A DNA stretch of 64,000 nt from Candidatus Gastranaerophilales bacterium (lineage in GTDB: Bacteria > Cyanobacteriota > Vampirovibrionia > Gastranaerophilales > Gastranaerophilaceae): assembly GCA_944325155.1 (NCBI GenBank), contig CALUYY010000005.1, positions 62,001 to 126,000 on the forward strand, read 5' to 3'. Each line of letters opens with the position of its first letter. Position 1 is the stretch's first letter. This document shows positions 1-6,633 of this stretch, piece by piece. Made by a program: the position numbers and the translations under genes. The notes under the pieces are model-generated. The model was not told where the DNA came from. It made no database searches and was given only the letters and a program-made list of their open reading frames with translations.

Positions 1-206
1 TTACGGATGTATTATCGGAAAAACTCGACGGACTTGATGAAGTTATCGTTGAACTTATAAAAGCAAAAACGGAAAATGAAACCCTGAGACAAAAAGTTAA
101 CGAACTTAACAAGGAAAACTTCACGTTAAAAAGTGAAAATGCAAGCTATAAGCCCGTTGGTTTAGGTTTTTACGTTAAAAAATCAACGGATGATTTCACG
201 TTTTAG
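1..206 (+). CDS. C-terminal end of a coiled-coil protein (5' cut by window edge)
   Basis: An open frame reads from base 3 to the TAG at 204-206 and gives the last 67 residues of a protein that begins outside the window. The visible part is charged and heptad-like (ENETLRQKVNELNKEN), then ends in a short tail KPVGLGFYVKKSTDDFTF. This looks like a dimerising helical region. The stop codon directly abuts the ATG of the histidine kinase at 207, so the two are probably co-transcribed and translationally coupled. I do not recognise the family; the function cannot be judged from the fragment. Confidence 0.7.
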   Translation, partial: TDVLSEKLDGLDEVIVELIKAKTENETLRQKVNELNKENFTLKSENASYKPVGLGFYVKKSTDDFTF

Positions 207-1919
207 ATGAGCAGTCTTTTAAGAAGTTTTTATCACAATCTTAAAGAACCGATTATAATATGCGACCTTATTGAAGGTACGTTTTATCAAAATAAGGCGT
301 GCAAGGATGTTTTCGGGGTTTTGCCTCAGGAAAAAGGGCTTCACGCCTTAAAAAAAATCGGGTATAAGTTTTATTTTGATTTTTGTAATTTAGACAGCGA
401 TAATCTTGTCAATTCGCCTTTTGAAGAGGCGATAAATTCAAAGTGGGTTTATACTTCATACGGAATTTATCAAAAAAACGAGAGGGAATTTTTATATTTT
501 ACGATTAAAGCTTTTTCACTAAAAAAATACCGCATAATTTATTTTTATGATTATACAAAAGAATTGGAGTGCGAAAAGATTTTTGAAGAAAACGAAAAGT
601 TAAAGCTTCAAAATCAGGAATTTGCAAATACAAATTCAAAGGCGCAAAATCAGGCGGTTAAGATGGCTCTTTTAAACAGAATTTCAACAAGTTTATCAAA
701 AACGCTTGATTTAAATACTTTAATAAACGGCGCCCTTAAGGAATTGAGCATAATTTTCGGCGCAAACAGACTTTATTTTGCAAAAAGAAAAGATAAAAAC
801 GATTTTATTGTTGAATATGTTTATCCGCAAAATATTAATTCCGAAGATAAAAATTTATTTTACGGAGATAAAACTTTAGATGTTTTATTTAAAAATGAGC
901 CTTATATAGTAACAACAATAAAAGAGCATGATAAATCAAAAAAACCGTCTAAAATCCAGAATACAAGAATAATAATTCCCCTGTTCAGACAGGAAGAATT
1001 ATACGGAATTATTATAATTTTTACATCCAAAAAAAATGTTTCGGATTTGGAAAAAGAATTATTGGTAAGCATTTCAATGCAGATTTCAAATGCAATTATA
1101 AGCGCTTCATTGTTTAGAGAGGTAAACAGAAAAAAAGAAGAATTGCAAAAAGCGCTTGATGAATTAAAAGAAACGCAGTTGCAGTTGATTAATTCGGAAA
1201 AAATGGCGTCTTTGGGGCAATTGATTGCATCGGTGGCACATGAGATAAATACGCCTTTAGCTTCAATCAGTGCGAATAATGAAATTTTAAAGAAATTATT
1301 TTTAAATATTCAAAAAGAAATTGATTCCGAAATTTTTGATATGTTTAAAGACATTAACGAAATTGATTTTGAAGCGATAAAAAGAATAAATAATCTTGTT
1401 CAATCGCTAAAAAGGTTTGTAAGACTGGATGAGACAATACAACAAAAAGCAAACATTAATAAAGAGCTTGATTTAACGCTTGAAATTTTAAGACACAAAA
1501 CCAAAAAAGGAATTGAAATTATAAAAAATTATACGGACGATATTGAGATTGAATGTTATCCGAACATGTTAAATCAGGTATTTTTGAATATTTTAATGAA
1601 TGCAATTCAATCGATTGAAAAAGAAAAAGAGCAAAACGATAAAGATTATACGGGAAAAATTACGATTTCAACAAATGCGGATAAGAATAATTTTTATATA
1701 AAAATCGAAGATAACGGATTCGGGATAAACGAAAACAACAAGAAAAAAATCTTTCAGGCGGGCTTTACGACAAAAAAAGTCGGTGAAGGCACGGGGCTTG
1801 GGCTTGCGATTTGTAAAAAAATCATAGAAAAGCACAAGGGTAAAATAACTTTTGATTCAAAGGTTAATAAAACGGGCAAAAAAACTTATTTTGAAATTAT
1901 GATTCCGATTTTAACCTGA
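207..1919 (+). CDS. PAS/GAF-containing sensor histidine kinase
   Basis: A 570-residue soluble histidine kinase. Residues ~10-125 look PAS-like, ~150-300 look like a GAF domain, ~303-330 form a charged coiled coil, and the dimerisation/phosphoacceptor domain follows with the H-box VAHEINTPL (phospho-His at H345). The C-terminal HATPase has the N-box NILMNAI, G1 box EDNGFGI, F-box and G2 box GEGTGLGLAIC, so it should be active. No transmembrane segment is seen, so it probably senses a cytoplasmic ligand or partner. The bacterial family phosphorylates a response regulator, but none lies next to it. It starts immediately after the stop of the upstream coiled-coil gene, suggesting that protein is its functional partner. 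Confidence 0.9.
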   Translation: MSSLLRSFYHNLKEPIIICDLIEGTFYQNKACKDVFGVLPQEKGLHALKKIGYKFYFDFCNLDSDNLVNSPFEEAINSKWVYTSYGIYQKNEREFLYFTIKAFSLKKYRIIYFYDYTKELECEKIFEENEKLKLQNQEFANTNSKAQNQAVKMALLNRISTSLSKTLDLNTLINGALKELSIIFGANRLYFAKRKDKNDFIVEYVYPQNINSEDKNLFYGDKTLDVLFKNEPYIVTTIKEHDKSKKPSKIQNTRIIIPLFRQEELYGIIIIFTSKKNVSDLEKELLVSISMQISNAIISASLFREVNRKKEELQKALDELKETQLQLINSEKMASLGQLIASVAHEINTPLASISANNEILKKLFLNIQKEIDSEIFDMFKDINEIDFEAIKRINNLVQSLKRFVRLDETIQQKANINKELDLTLEILRHKTKKGIEIIKNYTDDIEIECYPNMLNQVFLNILMNAIQSIEKEKEQNDKDYTGKITISTNADKNNFYIKIEDNGFGINENNKKKIFQAGFTTKKVGEGTGLGLAICKKIIEKHKGKITFDSKVNKTGKKTYFEIMIPILT

Positions 1920-2041
1920 ATTAAAATACTCTAAATAAGTGGTGGCACAAAAAATATTATTGTGGTAGAATTAGTTTGGAATGTGGGTGTAGGTAGCAAA
2001 AAATTTTCATTCCATGTTTTATATAAACGGGGGAAGTTGTT

Positions 2042-2245
2042 ATGATAATGCCGATACAACAGAATGTAGTTTTCAAAGGTGTCGAATCAGGTAAACAAAA
2101 CAATGAGTTTACGGGTAGCTTAAATGCGACCAGAAGCGTTAGAGGCGACTATGCGGCTGCGGTGCAGAATGTTTTGAATATTCAGCAAAGCGCAATGGCA
2201 AAAAATGATGCGCATGCCGGCAAAAAATTAGACACAATTGCATAA
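2042..2245 (+). CDS. Small hypothetical protein with FKG motif
   Basis: A 67-residue ORF with a good ribosome binding site (GGGGGAAG, about 7 bases before ATG). The second ATG two codons in is an equally possible start. It has no membrane segment or signal peptide. The N-terminus contains VVFKGVESG, like the F-x-G motifs near the start of several other proteins in this window. The C-terminal half is a predicted helix rich in Ala and Gln. It stands alone between the kinase and the convergent glycosyltransferase. Family not recognised. Confidence 0.55.
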   Translation: MIMPIQQNVVFKGVESGKQNNEFTGSLNATRSVRGDYAAAVQNVLNIQQSAMAKNDAHAGKKLDTIA

Positions 2246-2256
2246 TATTTCGGGCA

Positions 2257-3231
2257 TTATTTTACAAAGAACGATTTAATTATTCTTTTGATTGTATTTC
2301 TGTCAAAAGAAAAGATAACTCTCAATATCATTTTTCTTACGTTAAGAGGGTTAAATTGCGAGCAGAAATATTTATAATTTTGAAAGATAAATTTTAAAAC
2401 GTCCTGTCTTATTCTTTTGTTGTATCCGATGTAAAGTTTTATTGCGGACGGTTTTAAATATCTGAAATTTCCGGTAACGGGGTTAGCCGATGAAAGATTT
2501 GTTTTGTGCCTTCTGTATGCCATAAGGGGGGCCGAGATTGCGGCGGAGCCGCCTATTAAATGAAGAAAAGAAAAAACGATTTTATCGGCGCCTTTTCTCC
2601 AGTCGGAAGGGGTTTTATATAAAAGAAGATAATCTAAGGGCGCCTTTCTCATCATGGCAGATGAAGTCGGGTTCCAATTCCAGGTGCCGAAGGGATATTT
2701 TTTAATATCCATGACTTTGACATTAAAATTTTCGTTTAATCTGTTAAGATTAAAAACTTCATCAAGCGTTTTTATTTTATCTTCGTATGATGAATTTTTG
2801 AATTCGGGGCTTGCAAGGGAATTAAGGGAAATTATTGTTGAATTATCGTCTATTTCAAATTGGGCGCATGATGTGAAAGCGACAGAGGTTTGCATATGAA
2901 CCTGAATATGAACGGAGAGAAAGTCGGGCAAAAGAATGTCGTCGGCATCAATCATACAGACAAATTCGCCTTCCGCTTTTTTTAAACCTTCCAAAAATGC
3001 GCCGAACTGCCCCAGGTTTTTTTCAAGGTTTATAATTTTTGCGGAATCTGAATATTGTTCGATAATTTCTTTTGAATTATCGGTTGAACAATCGTTTACG
3101 ATAATGAGTTCAAAATTTTTATATTTTTGATTTAAAACGCTTTCTATACATTCTTTTACGTAAACACCGAGATTGTAACAGGTTATAATTACGCTTATTT
3201 TGGGCATTTTAAAGGGTTTTATGTTTTCCAT
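2257..3231 (-). CDS. Family 2 glycosyltransferase
   Basis: A 324-residue GT-A fold transferase. The N-terminus PKISVIITCYNLGVYVKECI is the classical GT2 nucleotide-sugar binding start, VNDCSTDNS follows, and MIDADD is the DxD-type metal/UDP-sugar site. The C-terminal ~100 residues are basic and lack clear membrane helices. GT2 enzymes of this size usually add sugars to LPS, capsule or other surface glycans; donor and acceptor cannot be told. It is the only minus-strand gene here and has no glycan cluster beside it. Confidence 0.88.
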   Translation of the reverse strand: MENIKPFKMPKISVIITCYNLGVYVKECIESVLNQKYKNFELIIVNDCSTDNSKEIIEQYSDSAKIINLEKNLGQFGAFLEGLKKAEGEFVCMIDADDILLPDFLSVHIQVHMQTSVAFTSCAQFEIDDNSTIISLNSLASPEFKNSSYEDKIKTLDEVFNLNRLNENFNVKVMDIKKYPFGTWNWNPTSSAMMRKAPLDYLLLYKTPSDWRKGADKIVFSFLHLIGGSAAISAPLMAYRRHKTNLSSANPVTGNFRYLKPSAIKLYIGYNKRIRQDVLKFIFQNYKYFCSQFNPLNVRKMILRVIFSFDRNTIKRIIKSFFVK

Positions 3232-3265
3232 AGAAATAATTTTAACATATTTTGTAAAAATGATA

Positions 3266-3294
3266 TTGATTATTTTTTTTGTGTTTGATAATAT
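3266..3294 (+). promoter_or_regulatory. Sigma-70-type promoter for the tRNA-Ala transcript
   Basis: TTGATT (3266-3271), a 17-base spacer and TAATAT (3289-3294) form a near-consensus promoter, predicting a start near 3301. It is the best promoter upstream of the tRNA, so the primary transcript would contain the two hairpin units before it. Confidence 0.5.
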
Positions 3295-3356
3295 AGTTAG
3301 CGGTTAAGGGAGATTGCTCCCAAAGATTATTTAAAAAGCATTTAAAATTTAATATT

Positions 3357-3536
3357 GGGAATAAATTCAATTGCTTGAAAAGCCCCGGCTTTTTAAAAGT
3401 GATTCACCTGCAAAAGCAGGTGCGGCGAAACCCGAATCGTAAATGGGGAATTAGCTCAATTGCCCGAGAGAAACATTGGTTTCTCGATAAAATAAATCAC
3501 CTGCAAAAGCAGGTGCGAAAAATGAAAATTTAATAT
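3357..3536 (+). repeat. Two tandem tRNA-5'-like hairpin units preceding tRNA-Ala
   Basis: Two ~90-bp units (from 3357 and 3445) start with a sequence matching the tRNA 5' end: GGGAATAAATTCAATTG and GGGGAATTAGCTCAATTG, versus GGGGAATTAGCTCAATTG in the real tRNA at 3537. Each continues with a variable hairpin (AAAAGCC/GGCTTTT in unit 1; GAGAAAC/GTTTCTC in unit 2) and then an identical perfect hairpin CACCTGC-AAAA-GCAGGTG (3405-3422 and 3498-3515). They lack a tRNA T-arm and 3' acceptor, so they are not tRNA genes. They lie between the promoter and the tRNA and are probably co-transcribed with it. Confidence 0.75.
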
Positions 3537-3612
3537 GGGGAATTAGCTCAATTGGTAGAGCACCTGCTTTGCACGCAGGGGGTTAGGAGTTCGAGTCTCC
3601 TATTCTCCACCA
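3537..3612 (+). tRNA. tRNA-Ala (anticodon TGC), CCA encoded
   Basis: A full cloverleaf can be drawn: acceptor GGGGAAT/ATTCTCC, D-stem GCTC/GAGC, anticodon stem CCTGC/GCAGG with loop TTTGCAC (anticodon TGC), T-stem AGGAG/CTCCT with loop TTCGAGT, discriminator A and encoded CCA. Its 3' half from 3583 is the left attachment repeat of the downstream integrated element, so the functional 3' end is shared with, and may have been supplied by, that element. Confidence 0.97.
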
Positions 3613-3615
3613 TTT
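3583..3615 (+). repeat. attL: left copy of 33-bp direct repeat
   Basis: Identical over 33 bp to 6336-6368 and overlapping the tRNA-Ala 3' end from the T-stem through CCA. The match stops sharply on both sides (G versus T on the left, T versus A on the right). Confidence 0.85.
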
Positions 3616-3620
3616 TATAT

Positions 3621-3643
3621 AAGAGCCTACAAGGCTCTTTTTT
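3621..3643 (+). terminator. Rho-independent terminator after tRNA-Ala
   Basis: Stem AAGAGCC/GGCTCTT with a short loop and a T-run directly after the tRNA. It lies inside the element, so integration appears to have replaced the original terminator, which survives beyond attR at 6369-6396. Confidence 0.8.
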
Positions 3644-3699
3644 AATGCATTTTTGGCATATTTTCAAAACACAAAAATAAGATAAAATAAATATAAAAG

Positions 3700-3715
3700 G
3701 GACCAAAAAGGGACT
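3700..3715 (+). repeat. Element end repeat, left copy (16 bp)
   Basis: GGACCAAAAAGGGACT is found here and again at 6210-6225, about 100-125 bp inside each att site and in the same orientation. The following ~60 bp (to about 3775) are imperfectly similar to the bases after the right copy. This could be a recombinase arm site or a leftover of an older end. Confidence 0.6.
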
Positions 3716-4050
3716 GCTTAAAAAATTTCTTTATTTTAAAGGGTTTCTAAAATCAAACAAAATTAAAGATTACACAATAATTTTTGCGGTAAATGCGGTC
3801 AATCCCAAATAACACATAAATTTCAGGATTACCACCTGCAATAATTGCGCTCAATGCCAATGTTTATATAAATATTGGTCTATTTTACTATGCCAAATTT
3901 TTAAAATCGAAAACAGTATTAATAAATTACACAATTTCGCAATTCCAAAACCCGCTTGCACCAATCGAAGTCAAGAATTTGGGAGCACGTTTTTATAAAA
4001 CAGTTTATTATAAATTTGCGTAATTTAAAAAATAAAAAAGGAGCAAATTT
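3716..4050. other. Non-coding left arm of the element
   Basis: I find no gene here on either strand. It contains an imperfect direct repeat of 22 bases (3785-3806 and 3837-3858, 17 of 22 identical), both copies with the core TAAxTGCGxTCAATxCC. The spacing is 52 bp, or about five helical turns. Such repeats could be protein-binding sites. A good ribosome binding site (AAAGGAG) for the next gene ends the region. Confidence 0.5.
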
Positions 4051-4425
4051 ATGGAAAAATTAGCAATAGCTTTAGTGATTTTCATTTTTATTCTTGGCCT
4101 TATTGAAGAAGCAAAAAATCGATTAAACGGTTACAACGACAATGATGATTGCTATGAAGAAGATAATTATGATGACAACGACAATTGGAATAATAATTAT
4201 TCTTGCAATCAGCAAAGTTGTGCTAGTCCGCAATTTGACAATAGTTTTATCACTCACGCTCAACCGCCCGAATATCATCATAAAGATACTAACGAATATA
4301 AAATGCTGGTGCGCGTCAAAGGAAACAAATATGCAAGACAGGAAGAAATTACCATAGAAGCACACAACATATCTGAAGCTCGACAAAAGGCTAAAAATAT
4401 GGGTTACGACATTATCAGAAGTTAG
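4051..4425 (+). CDS. Membrane-anchored acidic protein of the element
   Basis: A 124-residue protein with an AAAGGAG ribosome binding site. Residues ~4-20 (LAIALVIFIFILGLI) form one N-terminal membrane helix. Residues ~28-60 are a low-complexity Asp/Asn/Tyr/Glu stretch. Residues ~80-124 form a compact alpha/beta domain (YKMLVRVKGNKYARQEEITI, then ISEARQKAKNMGYDII). The gene ends 7 bases before the DnaB-like gene, whose Shine-Dalgarno overlaps the junction, so the two form an operon. The family is not recognised. A tether placing the small C-terminal domain at the membrane is the simplest reading. Confidence 0.75.
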   Translation: MEKLAIALVIFIFILGLIEEAKNRLNGYNDNDDCYEEDNYDDNDNWNNNYSCNQQSCASPQFDNSFITHAQPPEYHHKDTNEYKMLVRVKGNKYARQEEITIEAHNISEARQKAKNMGYDIIRS

Positions 4426-4432
4426 GAAAAAT

Positions 4433-5119
4433 ATGAACAAAGAAGAATTAAACAAAATCTTAAAATATTTTATAAAAGGTTCATTAATTGCAATAGGTGG
4501 TCGCCCTGCTATGGGAAAAAGAATATTTGCGCTGAATTTAGTTGAATTATTTTGTAAAGAAGGGCATAAATGTCTGTATATAACAGATTACAATAGACAA
4601 ATAATTGTAAAAATGTTATTAAAAATTGCTGCAAACCTAAATGACAACGATAGTTTAAAGGTGCAAACAGAAAAATTCTCGCAAGCAACAAAAGAACTAA
4701 ACAATTGGAATTTAGTTATTAAATCTACAGAATTTTGCAGAATAAAAGACATTAAACAAATAATACAGAAATACAAACCTGATTATTTATTTATCAATAT
4801 GCACATTAACAGCAGAAATAGGTTAAGTTCTGAAAAATTGAGAGAAATATTAAAGTGTAATAATTTAATAATCTTTAAACTGGTAAATACTCGCAAGGAA
4901 CCACACAACACAACAAACCATTATCCAAAAATTATGGATTTACAAGATAAAAATCTTCCAAGATACTCAGATGCAGTCTTATTACTCTATCGTGAAGATT
5001 ATTATAATTGTGATATTTCAGATGATAAAAAAAATATTATTGAAATAATTCAGGTAAAACCTGAAAATAATTTAATCAAATTAAAATTTAACAGAAAAAC
5101 TGGAAAAATCGGAATATAA
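4433..5119 (+). CDS. DnaB-like RecA-fold protein with degenerate catalytic motifs
   Basis: A 228-residue protein matching the C-terminal ATPase domain of replicative helicase DnaB without its N-terminal domain. GGRPAMGKR (residues 22-30) aligns with DnaB Walker A GRPSMGKT, but the Mg-binding Thr/Ser is Arg30. The segment around CLYITDYN (47-54) aligns with the FSLEM motif but lacks the catalytic Glu. The Walker B position is YLFIN with Asn122 for Asp. The later part (SDAVLLLYREDYYN, then FNRKTGKIGI) follows the DnaB C-terminal pattern. The fold looks intact while ATP hydrolysis is probably lost. It may act as a helicase mimic, decoy or regulator; this is inference. Confidence 0.8.
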   Translation: MNKEELNKILKYFIKGSLIAIGGRPAMGKRIFALNLVELFCKEGHKCLYITDYNRQIIVKMLLKIAANLNDNDSLKVQTEKFSQATKELNNWNLVIKSTEFCRIKDIKQIIQKYKPDYLFINMHINSRNRLSSEKLREILKCNNLIIFKLVNTRKEPHNTTNHYPKIMDLQDKNLPRYSDAVLLLYREDYYNCDISDDKKNIIEIIQVKPENNLIKLKFNRKTGKIGI

Positions 5120-5129
5120 AAAATCACAA

Positions 5130-5160
5130 AATTAAAGGCTCCATAAAGAGCCTTTAATTT
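5130..5160. terminator. Bidirectional terminator between DnaB-like gene and UDG
   Basis: ATTAAAGGCTC/GAGCCTTTAAT stem (5131-5141 with 5148-5158) flanked by A and T runs, serving the plus-strand operon and the convergent UDG gene. Confidence 0.8.
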
Positions 5161-5903
5161 TATTCTGTCTTCCAATCAATCATATCAACATTGTTTGCCC
5201 GTAAAAAATTATTGCACTCTTCAAAAGGTTTAAATTTTTTATCCTTAAAGGCTGAAATCTCACCATTGCAGATAGTTTTTATACAAGCCTGATAATTATT
5301 TGACGGATGAGAAGAACGCAAAATTTTAATAAATGGATATTTTTCTTGAAAGTCTACTTCCTGTTTATTTCCTTTATAAGCTAAAACTTCTATTTCGTTT
5401 GCTTTTTTACCCCACAACATAACTACTAAAGGTTGTTTGTTTTCAATCTTAGTTTCAAGAAGTTTAGATATTACTTGATTTGTAAAATTACGCCAAGCAT
5501 TTATATGAAAGTCTTTATTATCAGGCACAAAGGTTAAAGCAGTGTTTAGCAACAAAACACCCTGATTTTTCCAAGCTGACAAATTTGTATAACTGTTTTC
5601 AATTCCAACATCTTCCCTGATTTTGCGGAAGATATTTAACAACGAATCTTCGGCAGGGATTTCACCGTTTTTGTATGAAAATGCAAGCCCATGAGCTTTT
5701 GTCTTATCTGGATAAGGGTCTTGACCAATAATTAATACTTTAATATCTTGTGGCTTTAAATTTTCAAATGCGCTAAAAATATCTGCTTGACTTGGTCTTG
5801 TGCACTCATTAATACATTTTTGAATATCTGGTGTAAATAGCTTTTCTACTTCCCGACTTGTGAACCAGTTATTTTCAACCAAAATTTTCTTCAGAGCTTC
5901 CAT
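5160..5903 (-). CDS. ung: Family 1 uracil-DNA glycosylase
   Basis: This enzyme removes uracil from DNA. From the preferred start at 5903 (AGGAGAAGGG ribosome binding site) it has 247 residues; an upstream in-frame ATG at 5948 lacks such a site. The catalytic water-activating Asp is D62 in GQDPYP (60-65). GVLLLNTALTF and the SHPS motif near the C-terminus complete the family signature, although HPS is followed by NNY instead of the usual PLS. It lies inside the tRNA-Ala element, convergent to the DnaB-like gene. UDG is normally a housekeeping gene, so cargo carriage is notable; whether another copy exists in the genome is unknown. Confidence 0.92.
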   Translation of the reverse strand: MEALKKILVENNWFTSREVEKLFTPDIQKCINECTRPSQADIFSAFENLKPQDIKVLIIGQDPYPDKTKAHGLAFSYKNGEIPAEDSLLNIFRKIREDVGIENSYTNLSAWKNQGVLLLNTALTFVPDNKDFHINAWRNFTNQVISKLLETKIENKQPLVVMLWGKKANEIEVLAYKGNKQEVDFQEKYPFIKILRSSHPSNNYQACIKTICNGEISAFKDKKFKPFEECNNFLRANNVDMIDWKTE

Positions 5904-6335
5904 ACTTTCCCTTCTCCTATTTAGAACCCAGAGGCATAAATTAAGCATATCTTACTACTAATAAGTACATATTAACGCATTAAGGTAGTAAAAGCAAGCT
6001 TATTTAGGAACTTTTGCAGTCTTTAAGATTTTTTTGAAATATTAAATTGTAAGATTTTTCTATATTGCTAATTGATAAATTTCTTGGTGGATTGCAAATT
6101 AAATCACTAAAGCCCAAAATATCAATTTGACAGAATAAGTAATTTTTCATGTGCTTATTTTAAAATAAAAGAACAGTGTTTACAAATTAAATTTTATCTT
6201 TAATCAATTGGACCAAAAAGGGACTAATTTTACAAATAGTCCCTGGAAATTATTAAAAGTTACCAAAGGAAAAAGTTTTTAAATTAAACAATACTAAAGA
6301 CTACTAGATGAAATTTGAAAACACAAAAAGCGTTT
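5904..6335. other. Non-coding right arm of the element
   Basis: No gene is supported on either strand in these 430 bases. The region holds the right 16-bp repeat (6210-6225). This is followed by an inverted repeat GGGACT/AGTCCC (6220-6225 and 6238-6243) and sequence similar to the left arm. Confidence 0.5.
6210..6225 (+). repeat. Element end repeat, right copy (16 bp)
   Basis: Exact copy of 3700-3715. The bases at about 6274-6309 resemble 3746-3775 (AAATxAAACAAxAxTAAAGAxTAC pattern), extending the similarity beyond the 16 bp. Confidence 0.6.
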
Positions 6336-6368
6336 TTAGGAGTTCGAGTCTCCTATTCTCCACCATTT
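6336..6368 (+). repeat. attR: right copy of 33-bp direct repeat
   Basis: Exact copy of 3583-3615, here a tRNA 3' fragment without the 5' half. It marks the right boundary of the integrated element. Confidence 0.85.
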
Positions 6369-6396
6369 AAAAAGAAGTCTCAATGACTTCTTTTTT
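6369..6396 (+). terminator. Probable original terminator of tRNA-Ala
   Basis: AAAAAGAAGTC/GACTTCTTTTTT hairpin with T-run directly after attR. Before integration it would have followed the tRNA at the same distance as the element-borne terminator does now. Confidence 0.75.
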
Positions 6397-6419
6397 ATTA
6401 CCGTTTTTACGCATGATAA

Positions 6420-6626
6420 AAAAATAATATATTATCTGTAAACGATTTTTCATCTAATCCTAAACCTCCTAAAAATCTAGCAAAGGAATTGGCAGGAAAT
6501 ATTAAACGGCAAAGGAAGAAGCTTAAAATTTCTTAAATCGGGCTTATTGTAAAATCAGGCGTTAGCCCTGATTCTGTTAAAAGATTTGAATTTAAGTATG
6601 AAATTTCTTTGAATTCTTTTATATAA
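6420..6626 (+). pseudogene. Remnant of a small HTH (XRE-type) regulator
   Basis: One frame reads NLAKELAGNIKRQRKKLKIS, then an in-frame TAA at 6534-6536, then IGLIVKSGVSPDSVKRFE and ISLNSFI before a second stop at 6624. This is the pattern of small phage or plasmid-type HTH proteins (RQRKKLxxSQxxLAxxSGVSxxSxKRFE). The internal TAA sits where Gln (CAA) is expected, and no plausible start codon remains. It lies just outside attR and may be debris of an earlier mobile element. Confidence 0.6.
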
Positions 6627-6633
6627 TAAAAAA

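Larger units (their letters stand above)
3583..6368 (+). mobile_element. Small tRNA-Ala-integrated element, no integrase visible
   Basis: An exact 33-bp direct repeat (3583-3615 and 6336-6368) covers the T-arm, acceptor stem and CCA of tRNA-Ala plus three Ts. This is the arrangement left when a tyrosine-recombinase element integrates in the 3' end of a tRNA gene. The 2.75-kb interval carries three intact genes (a membrane protein, a DnaB-like protein, a uracil-DNA glycosylase), a 16-bp repeat near each end, and two long non-coding arms. No integrase, excisionase or relaxase gene is seen. It is either a remnant or depends on a recombinase supplied in trans, as satellites do. Confidence 0.8.

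Noticed and set aside
1937-1960. Sigma-54 promoter (TGGCAC) before the 2042 gene, and a similar GTGGTGGCAC after the portal gene
   Set aside because: No TTGC element at the required distance follows either copy; a shared 11-mer is expected by chance in 64 kb.
3445-3536. A second tRNA-Ala gene
   Set aside because: Only the first ~18 bases match the tRNA; anticodon arm, T-arm and acceptor 3' strand are absent.
3357-3536. CRISPR array
   Set aside because: Only two repeated units with related but unequal parts, no regular spacers and no cas genes.
4123-4455. 110-residue minus-strand ORF opposite the element's membrane-protein gene
   Set aside because: Its low-complexity Ile/Val runs are the antisense of the Asp/Asn-rich plus-strand protein; that gene has a ribosome binding site and the shadow does not.
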